Assembly: GCF_033568475.1 (NCBI RefSeq)
Contig: NW_027331831.1
Location: 4,712,001-4,776,000 of the forward strand
From: Henckelia pumila
Lineage: Eukaryota; Streptophyta; Magnoliopsida; Lamiales; Gesneriaceae
Reading direction: 5' to 3'
Length of the DNA stretch: 64,000 bases
The translations under genes were made by a program, and so were the position numbers. Position 1 is the stretch's first letter; each line of letters starts with the position of its first letter. This document shows, one piece after another, positions 46,922 to 58,340 of this stretch. The notes under the pieces were generated by a model, which was not told where the DNA came from, did no database searches, and saw only the letters and a list, made by a program, of their open reading frames with translations.

Positions 46922-49687
46922 ATGAGGTCTCAAATCTGCAGATCCGCGAAATCTTTCCTCTCTGCTGCGTCCAAGCGGACCTCTCGTTCGTTTTCCGGTA
47001 ATTTCTAGCTCCTTCTTTGTGTTTTAATCGGAGGACTTTCTGGAATATGCGCATTTTCAGCTGTGATTGATTATCTGTTCGTAACTTTTTACTGATGACC
47101 GATGCATGGAGATGTTAGATCCGCGTTGCCTGTAGTTTGTGTATGCGGGGTTTGTTAACGAAATGCTGCGATTTGTTATTCAGTTTTAGTTATGTTTATG
47201 ACTCATGTAGTTGTTCTGATCAGTCAATTACTGAGATTCTAGATTGTTTATGATTCAGTTAGTGTGGTTTGGTTAATTGATTGAAATTTGTCTGGATGCT
47301 TCGATGTTTAGTTCTGAATTTTTGCTCGCAAGGCAAGGGCAGGTGTGTCCATTAATTTTGTGAATAATGTTCCCCAGCTTGTAAATTTTCAATTTTTGTA
47401 TGGTTTTCTTTTCCCTATAAATATAAGTTCCACCCCCCCTTAAATGTCTAGTCCACCGTGGTTTATACAGTATTCTGGGAAGAGAGTGACTTTTATTGGG
47501 AGTTATGAGTGAATGAATGAGATTGATTTGACTTTATTATTAGTTTTGATTTTACGAGTATATGATTCAAAAATGTTTGATCGGGCCAGCTATGCAATCA
47601 TTGGACATATGCAGCCTGAATGAATGGTGGTATTGTGAATATTTGCTGCACTATCAGAGCCTGTTGTTTTTTTAGTAATAAATTATTTGAGCAAAAATTG
47701 AAATGTGGCGTTGTGCCTCGACATGCTTAGAACTACAGTAGTTGATTGAATTCATAATTGCAGGAGGTCATGCTGCTGCAGCTGCAGTTTCATGCCGAGG
47801 AAGAGTTTCATCTTTAGCTTCATATGGTGCAACTGAGTCAGGAAAGGCATATAAGATTTGGCTTTCTGGGGTCTTATCGCTTCCTGCTGCAGGTTATAGC
47901 ACATTTCCCTTCTAAAATGAATTTATTTTCCATGAAAGCTGCTGTATTTTACCATAGATGAATGCTTGGCCTTTTTATGGTCGTTCGACTGCCTTTGATT
48001 TCTTTTTGCAAATCCTGCATTATTAGTTTAATTAGTGGAATGCCGAAAAGATAAAAAAGAGCTGCCTTGTCCCTTGCTTAACATTGGTAGTGTATAATTC
48101 GGTGCCTCTTCTACAGCAACTGTTTCATGCTTCTGCAATGTAAGAGGATGAAAAATTCCTGCGTTATATTTAGAAATTGGGCAAGTTTATGCACTTCCCA
48201 GGAAAGCTACTTCATCCACAAGCCTCCATTATTTTCTATTTAATTATTTATCCCCAGTTCAATGCTACGTGCCTTCCCTACGCAATTCAGAAACTATTCG
48301 TTCTGTGGTCATTATGCTGTTGATTCAAGTTTCAGTCATGCATAAATCTTGATTTGCAAAAGATTTGAAACCTGAGCAGTCAGCACTGAAATTTTATTTT
48401 CTGGCTCTCTTTCTTTTCTGTGTTGCAGCTTTTATGCTTCAGGAACAGGAGGCATACGCGGCAGAGGTACTTCTACCAAACATTCCTTGTTTTGTCATAT
48501 GTATGGTTTCTTCATCCCTTTCTCCTGAATGAAGTTACATTGTTACTTTTTGTAGATGGAGCGAACTTTTATTGCTATCAAACCGGATGGAGTGCAAAGG
48601 GGCTTGGTATAGTTCTGTCAAGTTTATTCTTTTAAAAATTCTTTCAAATCCCATTAAAAAGGCTATTGACGGGTGGTTACATTTTTTGCTCGATTTGTCT
48701 TCACGAGAGTTGTTACATGGCATGATGTTTATTTTCATTTATTTATCTCCCTTGCAAAATTACCTAGGAATAAGTATTTAGTGTGGTTTGGTCTGACTAC
48801 ATTTGGATTAAGACCATAAAAATCCGCAGAATATAAAGAAATTATCTTGGAATCACCCTTTATATGTGTTTCGGGTTTGGGCATGCCTGACTCTTCTATA
48901 TATCCGTGTGTATTCAAAATTATTTAATCTGACCAAGTTTCTGATGGTTTCAGATTTCGGAAATCATATCCAGGTTTGAACGAAAAGGCTTCAAGCTTGT
49001 GGGAATCAAGGTCATCATTCCCTCAAAGGATTTTGCGAAGAAACATTATCATGACCTCAAGGAAAGGCCTTTCTTTAATGGATTGTGCGATTTCCTAAGC
49101 TCTGGACCAGTTATTGCCATGGTTAGAACATCTACGCTCCCACTTGCAAATTCTGTACACAAACTTTCGCAATAACCTAATTTACTCAATTTGTGCTGAT
49201 TCAGGTTTGGGAAGGTGAAGGAGTGATCAAATACGGCCGCAAGCTCATCGGAGCTACAGATCCACAGAAATCAGAACCTGGAACGATCAGAGGGGATCTA
49301 GCGGTCGTGGTTGGAAGGTATGCTCCTGATAAGCTTAGTTTTGTTTTTTTTTTCGGGGGCCGTGGTCGGAAGATATGCTCCTAATAAGCTTAGTTTTGGT
49401 TTTTTTTGGGGTTTGTAAGATCACATCGTTCACAATGCCCATAATGTAAAAAAAAAATTGCTAGATCTGGTTGGCCCATTTCACATTCATACTAGTGTTT
49501 TATACAATTAATCATGTTTTTCCATTGCAAACATAATACTGTCATTGTTGCTATGGTTTCCAGAAATATAATTCACGGCAGCGACGGCCCGGAGACCGCG
49601 AAGGATGAAATCAACTTATGGTTTAAACCAGAGGAGTTGGTTAGTTACACAAACAATGCCGAGAAGTGGATTTATGGGGAAAATTGA
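46922..49687 (+). CDS. NDPK3: Nucleoside diphosphate kinase III, organellar (7 exons, 232 aa)
   Basis: Exons are 46922-46997, 47764-47892, 48429-48466, 48556-48606, 48954-49121, 49205-49317 and 49564-49687. All are GT-AG and in phase. The enzyme moves the gamma phosphate from ATP to other NDPs through a phospho-histidine. Residues 1-80 form a Ser/Arg/Ala-rich targeting region ([20 protein letters not shown]) and a hydrophobic segment, as in plant NDPK3, which sits in the mitochondrial intermembrane space. The kinase core starts [17 protein letters not shown]. The active site is [16 protein letters not shown] with the catalytic His, and the tail is [11 protein letters not shown]. Length is close to the usual ~235. 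Intron 1 (766 bp) is the longest. No defect is seen. Confidence 0.95.
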
Positions 49688-50208
49688 AGTGCAATTCTTC
49701 TTTCTTTTGTCAATAAATTATTCGAAACTACCCAGTAATTTACCGTGAATACTGGGTAAATCATCTAAATTACCAATGGTGGTTTCAGCTTTTTCGCATC
49801 TGAAAACTTTGCCTCCAATAATGATGTAACACTACAATTTTAATTTAAATACTTCGGTCAGTTCGTTTTTCTTGTCTTTTTTTTATTGGTTTACACCTTC
49901 ATATTTCAACGGGATGAATCTAGCTAGTTATCAGTAAATGTTTGTTAAACTTGTTATCATATAGTTAAAGAGTACTAAAATGAAAGATAATTCAAATATT
50001 TATATCTATCTAAAATAAATAAAATTTCAGTTTTTCTACGTGCTGTTTCCTTAATATCATTTGATAATTGAATTATAATTTTTCATGATCTACTATATGA
50101 ATTTCACATATTTATTCTTTATTATATACATTATTTATCGCTGGACATTGATGATCTGGGGGCAATTGGGCTTGTCGGCGGTGAGGATCTCTGCTACAAA
50201 TTCAATAA
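49688..50208. other. NDPK 3' flank and intergenic
   Basis: 3' UTR-like sequence to about 49850, then AT-rich DNA with no recognised gene. Confidence 0.5.
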
Positions 50209-51199
50209 GGGCATCTCCAATCATGAACTCAAAAAATGGGATCATTTTTGTCACTGTGCTGCCATATCGAAAGTTTAAAACTCATTACTATATAAACATT
50301 TCATCCTCAATCATAAACATAAAAAACACAACTCTTGAGGTCCCGCTATCAAATCACACATTAATTCCTTCATTTCATTCACTATTTTTATTTATAAATT
50401 TTGCACATATATATTTTAGTAATAATTTTTATTTACGTAATTAGTTAATTAATCATATATATTTTTTAATAATTTATTGTTTTTTTAAAAATTATAAAAA
50501 TAAATGAAAAGGTAGTAGCATGCACATATAACAAAATACACTACCAAATTCAAATTACAAGTTTTAAAAAATCTTAATTTTTATAATAAAAAATAATCTT
50601 TAAACTAAATGTTAATTAAAATATTTTAAATTTTATATAGAGTATTATGTTATATTTTAATTAAAACTACTTAAATGAAAAGGGCATGCTTCTAAATGTA
50701 GTGGCATGCCCATTTAATAAAACATACAACAAAACGTCAATTTTCAACTTAAAAAAATCACATTAAATTGTTTATAGTAATAAATTTAAATTATATAACT
50801 AAATAAATGTTTATGATAATTTTTTTTATTTATATAATTTAATTAATCATATATCAATTTTTAATAATTTATTAAATTTTATTATCAAAAATAATTTTAA
50901 AAAAATTTCGAAAATGTAAAAAACTAAATATGATATATACGTTAATAAGTAAAAACTGTGAACAAATTTCACAAAAATATGTTATTAAAAAATTATTAAA
51001 AAAATGAAAAAAGAAAGGAAAAACATTTCGGTACATTTTTCCCAAGAAAAATTCATAAAATACATATATGAACATGGTTCATATATTTGAACCATGTTTG
51101 TTTTTTGAACCATAAACTTACTATCTACAATGGTAGTGAGTTCATTTTCCTTGGTTCAAAATTTGAACCTTCAAATTTAAACCTCCATTGAAGATGCTC
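50209..51199. mobile_element. Harbinger-like MITE with TAA target duplication (991 bp)
   Basis: The left end GGGCATCTCCAATCATG and the right end CTCCATTGAAGATGCTC are imperfect inverted repeats of the common plant GAGCATCTCCAATG type. TAA lies on both sides (50206-50208, 51200-51202). The interior is AT-rich with internal direct repeats (TAGT(A/G)GCATGC at about 50515 and 50700). It is non-coding. Confidence 0.65.
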
Positions 51200-52179
51200 T
51201 AATTATCACTGGTTCAAATATATCTCTAGTTTGCAAGTATTTTATCAAATCCAAAATTTAGCTCCGAAAACCGCCTAAATTTCTGTTCTTGAATAACATA
51301 TTAAGGTGATCAATTTTACTAGTTTATGTTTATAATTTTAAGTGCAATTGGTCACAGAAGCCAACTCAAAAAACGAACTTTTTTTTTAACAAATTTACTA
51401 CTATAATTTATTGTATAATGGATCGATTCGATGTACAGATATAAATATAGTCGTAAGGAAAAAAACATCAGTAGTATATCACCTATAATTTTAATAAAAA
51501 ATATTTCAGATGAAATTGAATATTCTCACAAATATTAGAAATTTTTTATCAGGAGATATATATAAATTAAAGAATGTTTGTATTTTCCTTCTTTTTTCCC
51601 CCTAAAGTATCCCGCGGACTTGAACTACCGTAAATCAAAATATCTCAATTTCACATCCGTCGATTTTATATATATTACCTGTTTCCGCGTTTGACAAAAT
51701 CAGTGTACTGCTCGAACCTTAATCTCGACGATATCTTATTCGTATTTGTGCGAAAACCCTAACCCTAGTTTCTTCAAACTCTTCCTGGATTTCAATCGCC
51801 TTGGTATTTATCAGGTAATTGTAGCTTCGAAGATTGATTCTTATCTTACGTGCCTGTATTCATTTTTTTTGTTGTTCTCGTGCACTCGTGTTTACGATGT
51901 TTTGGTGATTTATGCTTATAGCTATTTTTTTTGGGAAGGAATCCTAGATTTATTAAGTGTGATATTATGTGGTTTATATCGTAGTTTGCTTCAAAAGTTG
52001 TTGTGAAGATGAAGAGATAGGAAAGTTGGCATTTTTTTCGGCTCCTTTTTATTTTCTCGTAATTTCAATTTGCTTGATGCGTATGGTAGTATTTTGTGAG
52101 CAAAAGCGTCTTAGCAAATCTAGTTTGGGCATGCCATATGATGATTCTATTTTTCCGACAGTTACTTTTTCCATTTCAG
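51200..52179 (+). promoter_or_regulatory. Promoter, non-coding first exon and leader intron of the UIEF gene
   Basis: A leader exon appears to end at 51814 (TATCAG/GTAATTG), and the acceptor TTTCAG at 52174-52179 directly precedes the ATG. The leader contains AAAACCCTAACCCTAG (about 51754-51769), a telo-box typical of plant genes for translation and RNA handling. Confidence 0.55.
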
Positions 52180-54622
52180 ATGGCTGCTAAGCCCGTCATT
52201 ACTGAAGCTATTGCACTTACAGAGAAGAAAATGGATATGACCTTGGGTACGCTTTTATTTTAGCTTTTATTTTTTTACTGTTATTTGTGTTACACTAGTA
52301 ATCTATTATTATGTTGCTCATGTTCTCTGCTGTTGCTTTTGCCACAGATGATATTATTAAAATGTCAAAGACTAATGATGCTAAGCCTAAGAAGCAAAGA
52401 GTTTCAGTGAGATTCCTGTCTTTGATTCCTTTTCTTTTCTGCTGAGAAAATAATATTAAACATATGGATTGATGAATTATTCCTAATTCTATTACGACAG
52501 AATCGGAATCAAAAGTTTGTTAACAATGCTACCCAAGATAAATCAGCAAGACTGAAAAAATTTATGGATACCAGATCCTCCATTAGACAGGTATAAACAA
52601 GGCTGAAGAAATCTGTCCCATCAATTATTGGCATTGAGAGTTATTTATTCTATGATATGAGTGGTTTATCTGACATCTTATTCTCCTATGAAAGGGAGTT
52701 CTTGCTCGGAGGAGGTCAAACTTTCAGGGAAACCAGTTTCCTTTGGCAACTGAGGCTGCTAGAAAGGCTGCTGCTGTGCCTGTTCGCAACAGAGGTTTTA
52801 ACAGAAATAGGACTTTCAATGTTAAAAAACCAAGGTAATTTATGTTCACTTTTTTTACAGAGGCTGTTGCTTAAAATAACTATTATAATTCTTTTGAATG
52901 CATGGTCTTTGCATCAGATAAATTTATTTGATTTGGTGCAGGTAATTTTTGGTTAGTTGTTGTTCATTTTGTGGTGTGACACTCTGCTTGTCTGTTTTCA
53001 AAAAGCATGCCGTTACCGGTCCTGCATGCTGTTGGGTGTAAGGGCATTGTCTGGTGCTTTTGAATGTTCAATGTCGACATGTAAACCGTGTTCATTCTGC
53101 CGAGCTAATCTTTTGGAAGTGGTATTCATCGCATTCATGTGTCTAGGAAATGTTGAGTTGACTTTTGGTGGAGGGGGAAAAGTTGATTTGCCTTTTTACT
53201 AAGAGGAAGATAAATTACATTATGACAGTTAACTGTTGACTAAAAGAGTTGCATAGGCTATACAGTCAATGCCTTGGTGCAGTTATTTCGGTTGCTCCTG
53301 AATATGAAGTCCATACTTCAGTAACACCAATATTTGTTGTTGGAGGTCTGTGACAGATGCAACATTGTAGAAATGTGACCTTGTTTGGAGTGTAGTCTCA
53401 CGGCTGATTCTGTACCATATGCTAAATGCTACAAATAGGTCCTTTTGCTTTGAAACTCATATGCTAACAAGCTTTCCCATTGAGGGTGGAAAACCAAGTT
53501 GATACGGGGAACTTTCTCTTGCACCTCGATATGGTTCTTATAGGAAGCTGCCCATGTGTAACATGTTGGACAATTATTATCTAGACTCCTTGCTCTTTTG
53601 TTGTTTGATAGTTTCCGTACTGGCATTGCTTTGATGGTTTGGATTCTGAATTGTTGTTGCCATAATGGTTGCGAACATATGCTGTAGTGGCATTTGAGCT
53701 TGGGAATGTATGCTCAAAATAATGAATTAGATGGTGCATTTGGAGGTTACATGTCTGCTTGTGAAGCTATTTTTAACGAAGCTTGGGCAGCATTTGTTGT
53801 TCAGTTGAATTTTCTCATATTATCGATAAACATTGATACTGAAAAGCCGGTTTAAGCTGTGGTACTTCTCGTGGTGGTTCCGTTCTGCTTGCCAAGTTTC
53901 ATCTACAGTTCCTTCGAGTCATTTGCATATCAGACCATTTAGGGAGGGATTATTTCCTGCTTCCTGAAGAGTGTTTCTTTATATGCTGGTCAGAATACAA
54001 GTATTTTAATGAATAAAAAGATATGAGATCCACCTTTGATTCTGGTATGGGTTTATCTTGCTCTTGTTGGTTCAAGCTGAAAGGTTGCTTCTATCATGAT
54101 TTCTGACTGCCATACCAATATTTGTCTCATGATATGGGATGTCTTCAATGCCCTGGTCAGTGTTGTACTATCATTTTCATTTTTTGTTTCCAATCATGCT
54201 TTGTTCCATGTATGCAGGGTTGGTGTCCCACCAGTTCAGAATGCTTCCAATGGAGGTGGCTTCACTGTGAATGTATAATTCTTATATCCATAAGCATTAA
54301 CACAATGTTAGAGGAGTGCATGTTTTTAAATCTCTTTTTTGTCATGAATCCTCGTCATTTGGGCTTTATTGGAATTAAATTTGAATTTGGGATCCTAGAT
54401 TTTCAGTTTTGTGATTAGTTGACTCTATTGTGCAATTGCTTGCAGAAACCTGCACATCAAGCAAATGTTGTGTCCAAGCAGAGGACTCAAACGTTAGACT
54501 CGCTATTTGCTAACATGAAGGAGCAGAGGATGAAGGTGTTGTCCAAACCGAATAATGGACAAAGGAGAAATGGAGGTGGTCGCAATACTGCACCATGGGT
54601 GAGGGGTCGTCTCCACTATTAA
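52180..54622 (+). CDS. UIEF: UAP56-interacting mRNA export factor, UIEF type (6 coding exons, 195 aa)
   Basis: Coding exons are 52180-52246, 52348-52406, 52501-52590, 52695-52834, 54218-54272 and 54446-54622. All are GT-AG and in phase. Near the N-terminus is KKMDMTLDDIIKMSK, a UAP56-binding motif of the ALY/UIF kind. The middle is basic and RGG-like (RNRGFNRNRTFNVKKPR). Near the C-terminus is TLDSLFANMKEQRMK, followed by an Arg/Gly-rich end (RRNGGGRNTAPWVRGRLHY). This combination matches the plant UIEF1/UIEF2 proteins, which bridge the RNA helicase UAP56 to mRNA during nuclear export. The ATG lies immediately after a splice acceptor, so the first exon is non-coding. Intron 4 (52835-54217) is unusually long for the gene. 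Confidence 0.85.
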
Positions 54623-55081
54623 CTATCACGTGTTAGCCAACCTGTGGTTCATGGAGCTACATTTGCAGTAAAGATGACTCTTTGGTTTAAAATTCATCTA
54701 TCTTTGCGTCTTGCAGTATCGACAATGAAGATATTATCGTTTTCTACCTAATGGTATCTGTGTATAGTTTCTTGGCCTCTTTAGTTTGTGTAATTGAATC
54801 TGTTATAACTTTCCTTACATTCGCTCATTGATCATCCTATGTTTAGTTTAAAACTTCAGGAGCCCAGACCGGAGAACCAAAATTAAGCTCTTATAATGTC
54901 TTTTTTTTTGTTTAATATATGATACATACTCTTTTAAAAAAAAATCGTGCCAAATTCCTGGATCGGGCCGGATACGTAGGTTGATTTTGGAAGATCTTGA
55001 ATGGATGAATGGTAACACAAGCTGCCATTAATAAAAATTTCGTTTTCATTATAAATATATTATTTTTGTTCTCTCTATGTA
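54623..55081. other. UIEF 3' flank
   Basis: Probable 3' UTR to about 54850, then AT-rich sequence. No other feature is seen. Confidence 0.5.
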
Positions 55082-55421
55082 TAGAGATGTCAATTTGGGT
55101 TAGATACATCGGGTTGGTTCGTTTTGTCATACAAAAAAAGTGGGTTGGGTTGATAATTTTTTCACACGCTTAAAAAGTGGGTCGGTCCGCACCGTCCAGT
55201 CTAATGGTTGGTTGTGGTAGGTTGCTGGTTGGCCCGTCAAAATTCACCAATTTATACGTAAGTCCGTCGAGTTGGTCCGTCTTGCCACTTAAAATAGGTG
55301 AGTTGGGTTGGAGTATTTTCAACCCGCCTTAAAGGTGGGCCGTCCAGCCCCGTCCCGCCTAATGATGAGCTGCGACGGGTTGTGGGCTGACCCGTCCGAC
55401 CAACTCATTTTGACATCTCTG
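55082..55421. mobile_element. hAT-like MITE, TAGAGATGTCAA family (340 bp)
   Basis: Ends TAGAGATGTCAATTTGGGTT and CTCATTTTGACATCTCTG are inverted repeats related to the element at 16991-17290. Flanks TCTATGTA and GTTATGTA match in 6 of 8 bases. The interior has GGGTTGG/CCGTCC words. It is non-coding. Confidence 0.65.
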
Positions 55422-56650
55422 GTTATGTATGCTTTGTTAGATAGTAATGATAACGACAATAAAAGAAAAGACCGACCGAAGAATTGAATCATTGCATATG
55501 AGTGTTTTTGGATCTGACTTTTTCCATTACAATCGACTCTCAAGTCCTGATTGTTTTGAATTTTTTTTTAAAAGAGTATTGTAATTGTAAATATGGACTC
55601 AAGTCCTGATAAATGAGAATATTGCTTCTCGAGTTTTGATTTATTTATTTATTTTATTTTCGGTAAAAAGCCCTTTACTTTAAAGTTTTTCCTCAACTCC
55701 AATCCCGAGGGAGTGGTGCAAATTTCTTTGAGTCCACACTTGGTCACCATGCAAATACCACTACCAAAAAAAAGTCGGGTCGTGATGCCCTAATTTAAGG
55801 CCTTTTTTCAATCAAGGAAAAACATCACTTGACTCGAGAAAGATCCATGGACATGGTTCAGGAGAAAAAAGTTCATAAAAAAATATATTACAATTATTAT
55901 TCTTTTTGAATAACCACTTATTTTTATTTAAAAAAAATCATTATGGTTATAAATTCAATTAATTGTAAACAACAAATAAAAGAGAGAATTTAAGAGAATT
56001 TGCGACCGAAATTATTAATCAAGGAGTTATTTATTTTATTTTATTTATTTATTTATTTTTTTGCTTTTATCTCTCAGTTTTTAAGACTCGAATCCGATAT
56101 GATGGATGAGGTAAACCATATAGATGTTGGTTTAAGTACCATATGTTTGAGTAATTTTGGAGCTTCTGATAATTGCTGCCAATTTCATTTACACCAGCTT
56201 CAAAATTAATAAATAATATTTAATTAACAACGAATTAAGGAATAATATAGGCATTGACAAAGTTCATTCTTAAACTTATATCAGCTTTGGTAATTAATTA
56301 TAGGGTGCCAAGATATTAGATATAGTCATATTTCTGGTCTTTTCTTTGGTTTCATGTGTAGAAAAATCATGAATGAGAAGTATTTGCTACTACCTGTAAC
56401 TTTGGATAAAATTATAATTATTTGTTCTTATTTGTACTTCATAACACGATGACTACTATACAATTAATTAATGTTTTTAAAATTAAAAAAATGTACAAAG
56501 TAAATAAAGAAAATAGCAATATTTGCAAGTTCCATGGATTTTGTTTTCTTAGTTAAAAGAATAAAGTTTGAAAATTGAATTATAATCATAACACAATAAT
56601 AAATAAATAAATAAAGGAGAGGAAAAATGGCTTATTAATTAATTAATTAA
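55422..56650. other. Intergenic, nothing recognised
   Basis: AT-rich sequence with short ORFs only. It ends in a TTAATTAATTAATTAATTAA tract next to the stop of the LEA-2 gene. Confidence 0.5.
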
Positions 56651-57220
56651 TTAACAATGGAATCCCAAAACAGAACCATCACTAACACCAATGGCCACCC
56701 TACACTCCACCCTCGTCACCATCTCGTGATTGAAGAAATGCAGGATCCGAACCCGGCCCGTCATCTCGATCCTCGACTCCACCTCCAATATGCTCGGCCC
56801 GGTGGTGGGACCCGCCTCGTCGGAATGTCGCCGCCCCTTCGGTACGAAAGGGATGGGCAGGACGGAGAACGTGGCGGCCATGTACTGGGTCTTGCCGGCG
56901 GAGATCTTCCCGGCGGGGATGAACATGAAACCCACCCGGATTGCGCCGTAGAGGAGCTGGACGGAGCTGTCGTAGTGGGCGAAGACGGCGCGGTTGGGGT
57001 TGGTGACGGTGGCGTACTGGGAGAAGGTGAAGGTGAGGGTGGAGTTGACGGCGGAGAAGGAGGGGAGCTGGACGGCGTTGACGGCGAGATTGGGGTGCTT
57101 GGGTTTGATGAGGGCGAAGTAGATTATGAAGAAGATGATGATGAGAAAGATGAAGAAGATGGTGGCGAGCGTGCACGAGGCCAAGCAATTGGTGGGTTTT
57201 CGAGGATTGGGTTTCGCCAT
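56651..57220 (-). CDS. LEA-2 / NDR1-HIN1-like membrane protein (189 aa, intronless)
   Basis: A single open frame starts MAKPNPRKPTNCLASCTLAT. Residues about 13-40 form one long hydrophobic helix (ATIFFIFLIIIFFIIYFALI), after which comes KPKHPNLAVNAVQLPSF, the usual start of a LEA-2 domain. The domain contains STLTFTFSQYATVTNPNRAV and AHYDSSVQLLYG, typical of the NHL family, and ends ...VECRVAIGVSDGSVLGFHC. Length (189) is normal for small NHL proteins. Family members are type II membrane proteins of the plasma membrane, some linked to defence. The role of this one is not known. GC content is clearly higher than its surroundings, so overlapping frames on both strands stay open. They are shadows of this gene. 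Confidence 0.85.
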   Translation of the reverse strand: MAKPNPRKPTNCLASCTLATIFFIFLIIIFFIIYFALIKPKHPNLAVNAVQLPSFSAVNSTLTFTFSQYATVTNPNRAVFAHYDSSVQLLYGAIRVGFMFIPAGKISAGKTQYMAATFSVLPIPFVPKGRRHSDEAGPTTGPSILEVESRIEMTGRVRILHFFNHEMVTRVECRVAIGVSDGSVLGFHC

Positions 57221-57666
57221 TTATATATTAATAATTCCGTGAATGTATATGTAGAAGATGATGATTCAGTAGCAAAAGGCTTGATTAATTAAGCTCGATC
57301 GTCTTGGAAATTATATTTTAGGGTGATTGGAGATGGAAGAAGATATCTAGAGGAGGCAAAGTGAGCTTGTGTGAAAACAAACACTTTTTTTTTCTTTTTA
57401 AAAAAGGTTGACCCATAAAGACCTCATTCCACATGAGTCAGTGGTCAATTGGCTCATGCGGAAGGTAAATCGAGAAATGTGCACGAGCGGCAGGAACCTG
57501 AAGGAGAGAGCACATGATCCAATCTCCAGAATATACCACACAATATTTCAACAAAAAATATGTTTCACACGAGGTGTTTGCTTGTTGATACGTAGTGTTA
57601 TTTGTCCTTTTGAGGGAGCTAGCTAGCTAGCTAGGTTTTTGTCACTTGCATTTGCTAGTTAGGTAT
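57221..57666 (-). promoter_or_regulatory. Upstream region of the LEA-2 gene
   Basis: No clear TATA box was fixed. It contains GCTAGCTAGCTAGCTAG at about 57618-57634. Short ORFs are not supported as genes. Confidence 0.3.
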
Positions 57667-57667
57667 G

Positions 57668-57735
<68 letters not shown>
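57667..57735. repeat. (TA)n microsatellite
   Basis: A nearly pure AT run of about 68 bases that ends at the CTAG of a Helitron-like terminus. Confidence 0.95.
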
Positions 57736-57736
<1 letters not shown>

Positions 57737-58340
57737 TAGTGATTCGAAATACGCGTTGCGTGTTTTTATAATATTTTTTTAATAAAATTTGTTTTTTTAT
57801 TTTTGGTTTGGGAGAAAGAACATTCCTTTGGAGATATGTGAGAGAGACGTGAGATGAAATTAGAATTATGAAAATTGTCAAAATGTTATTTTGCCTTTTA
57901 TCTTAAAAAAAAAAAAGCTGTGTAGAGAACTCTCAATGAACTGAGATAAAATGGAGAAGAAAATTGGTGTCATCTTGACACCCCAAAAGTAGATATTTAA
58001 CTTCTAATTTTTATTTCAAATTGATCAACTTGACAAATCTTACTATCTTACTATCTTATAATGGCTCCATCCCTTAGAATAATTACTTTTGGTCATAAAG
58101 GTGTGTAGACATAAATACCCTTAATATTAATTAACATATATTTGATATTTAAATATTAATATTTAATTTTACACTTCTTAAAAACCAATATGACTATTTT
58201 TTAATATCCAAACGCACGTTCAATGCCACGAATCCACAAACTCACATATTTTTAAACATGTTAAAATTTTTAAATTGTATATATTTTTTATTAAAAATAT
58301 AATTTTTTCACACATGCAACGCATGTGCTTGGGTGGCTAG
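57736..58340. mobile_element. Segment bounded by two outward-facing Helitron-like 3' ends
   Basis: On the minus strand the left edge reads ACACGCAACGCGTAT, nine bases, then CTAG with T after it. On the plus strand the right edge reads ACATGCAACGCATGT, ten bases, then CTAG (58337-58340) with T after it. Each is a Helitron 3' hairpin plus CTAG. The 605-bp interior is AT-rich and non-coding. No 5' TC end is assigned for either orientation. Confidence 0.55.

Noticed and set aside
56657-57292. 211-codon plus-strand and 162-codon minus-strand ORFs over the LEA-2 gene
   Set aside because: Both overlap a clearly recognisable LEA-2/NHL frame. High GC lowers stop frequency in the other frames, and their Gly/Glu- and His/Arg-rich products match no family.
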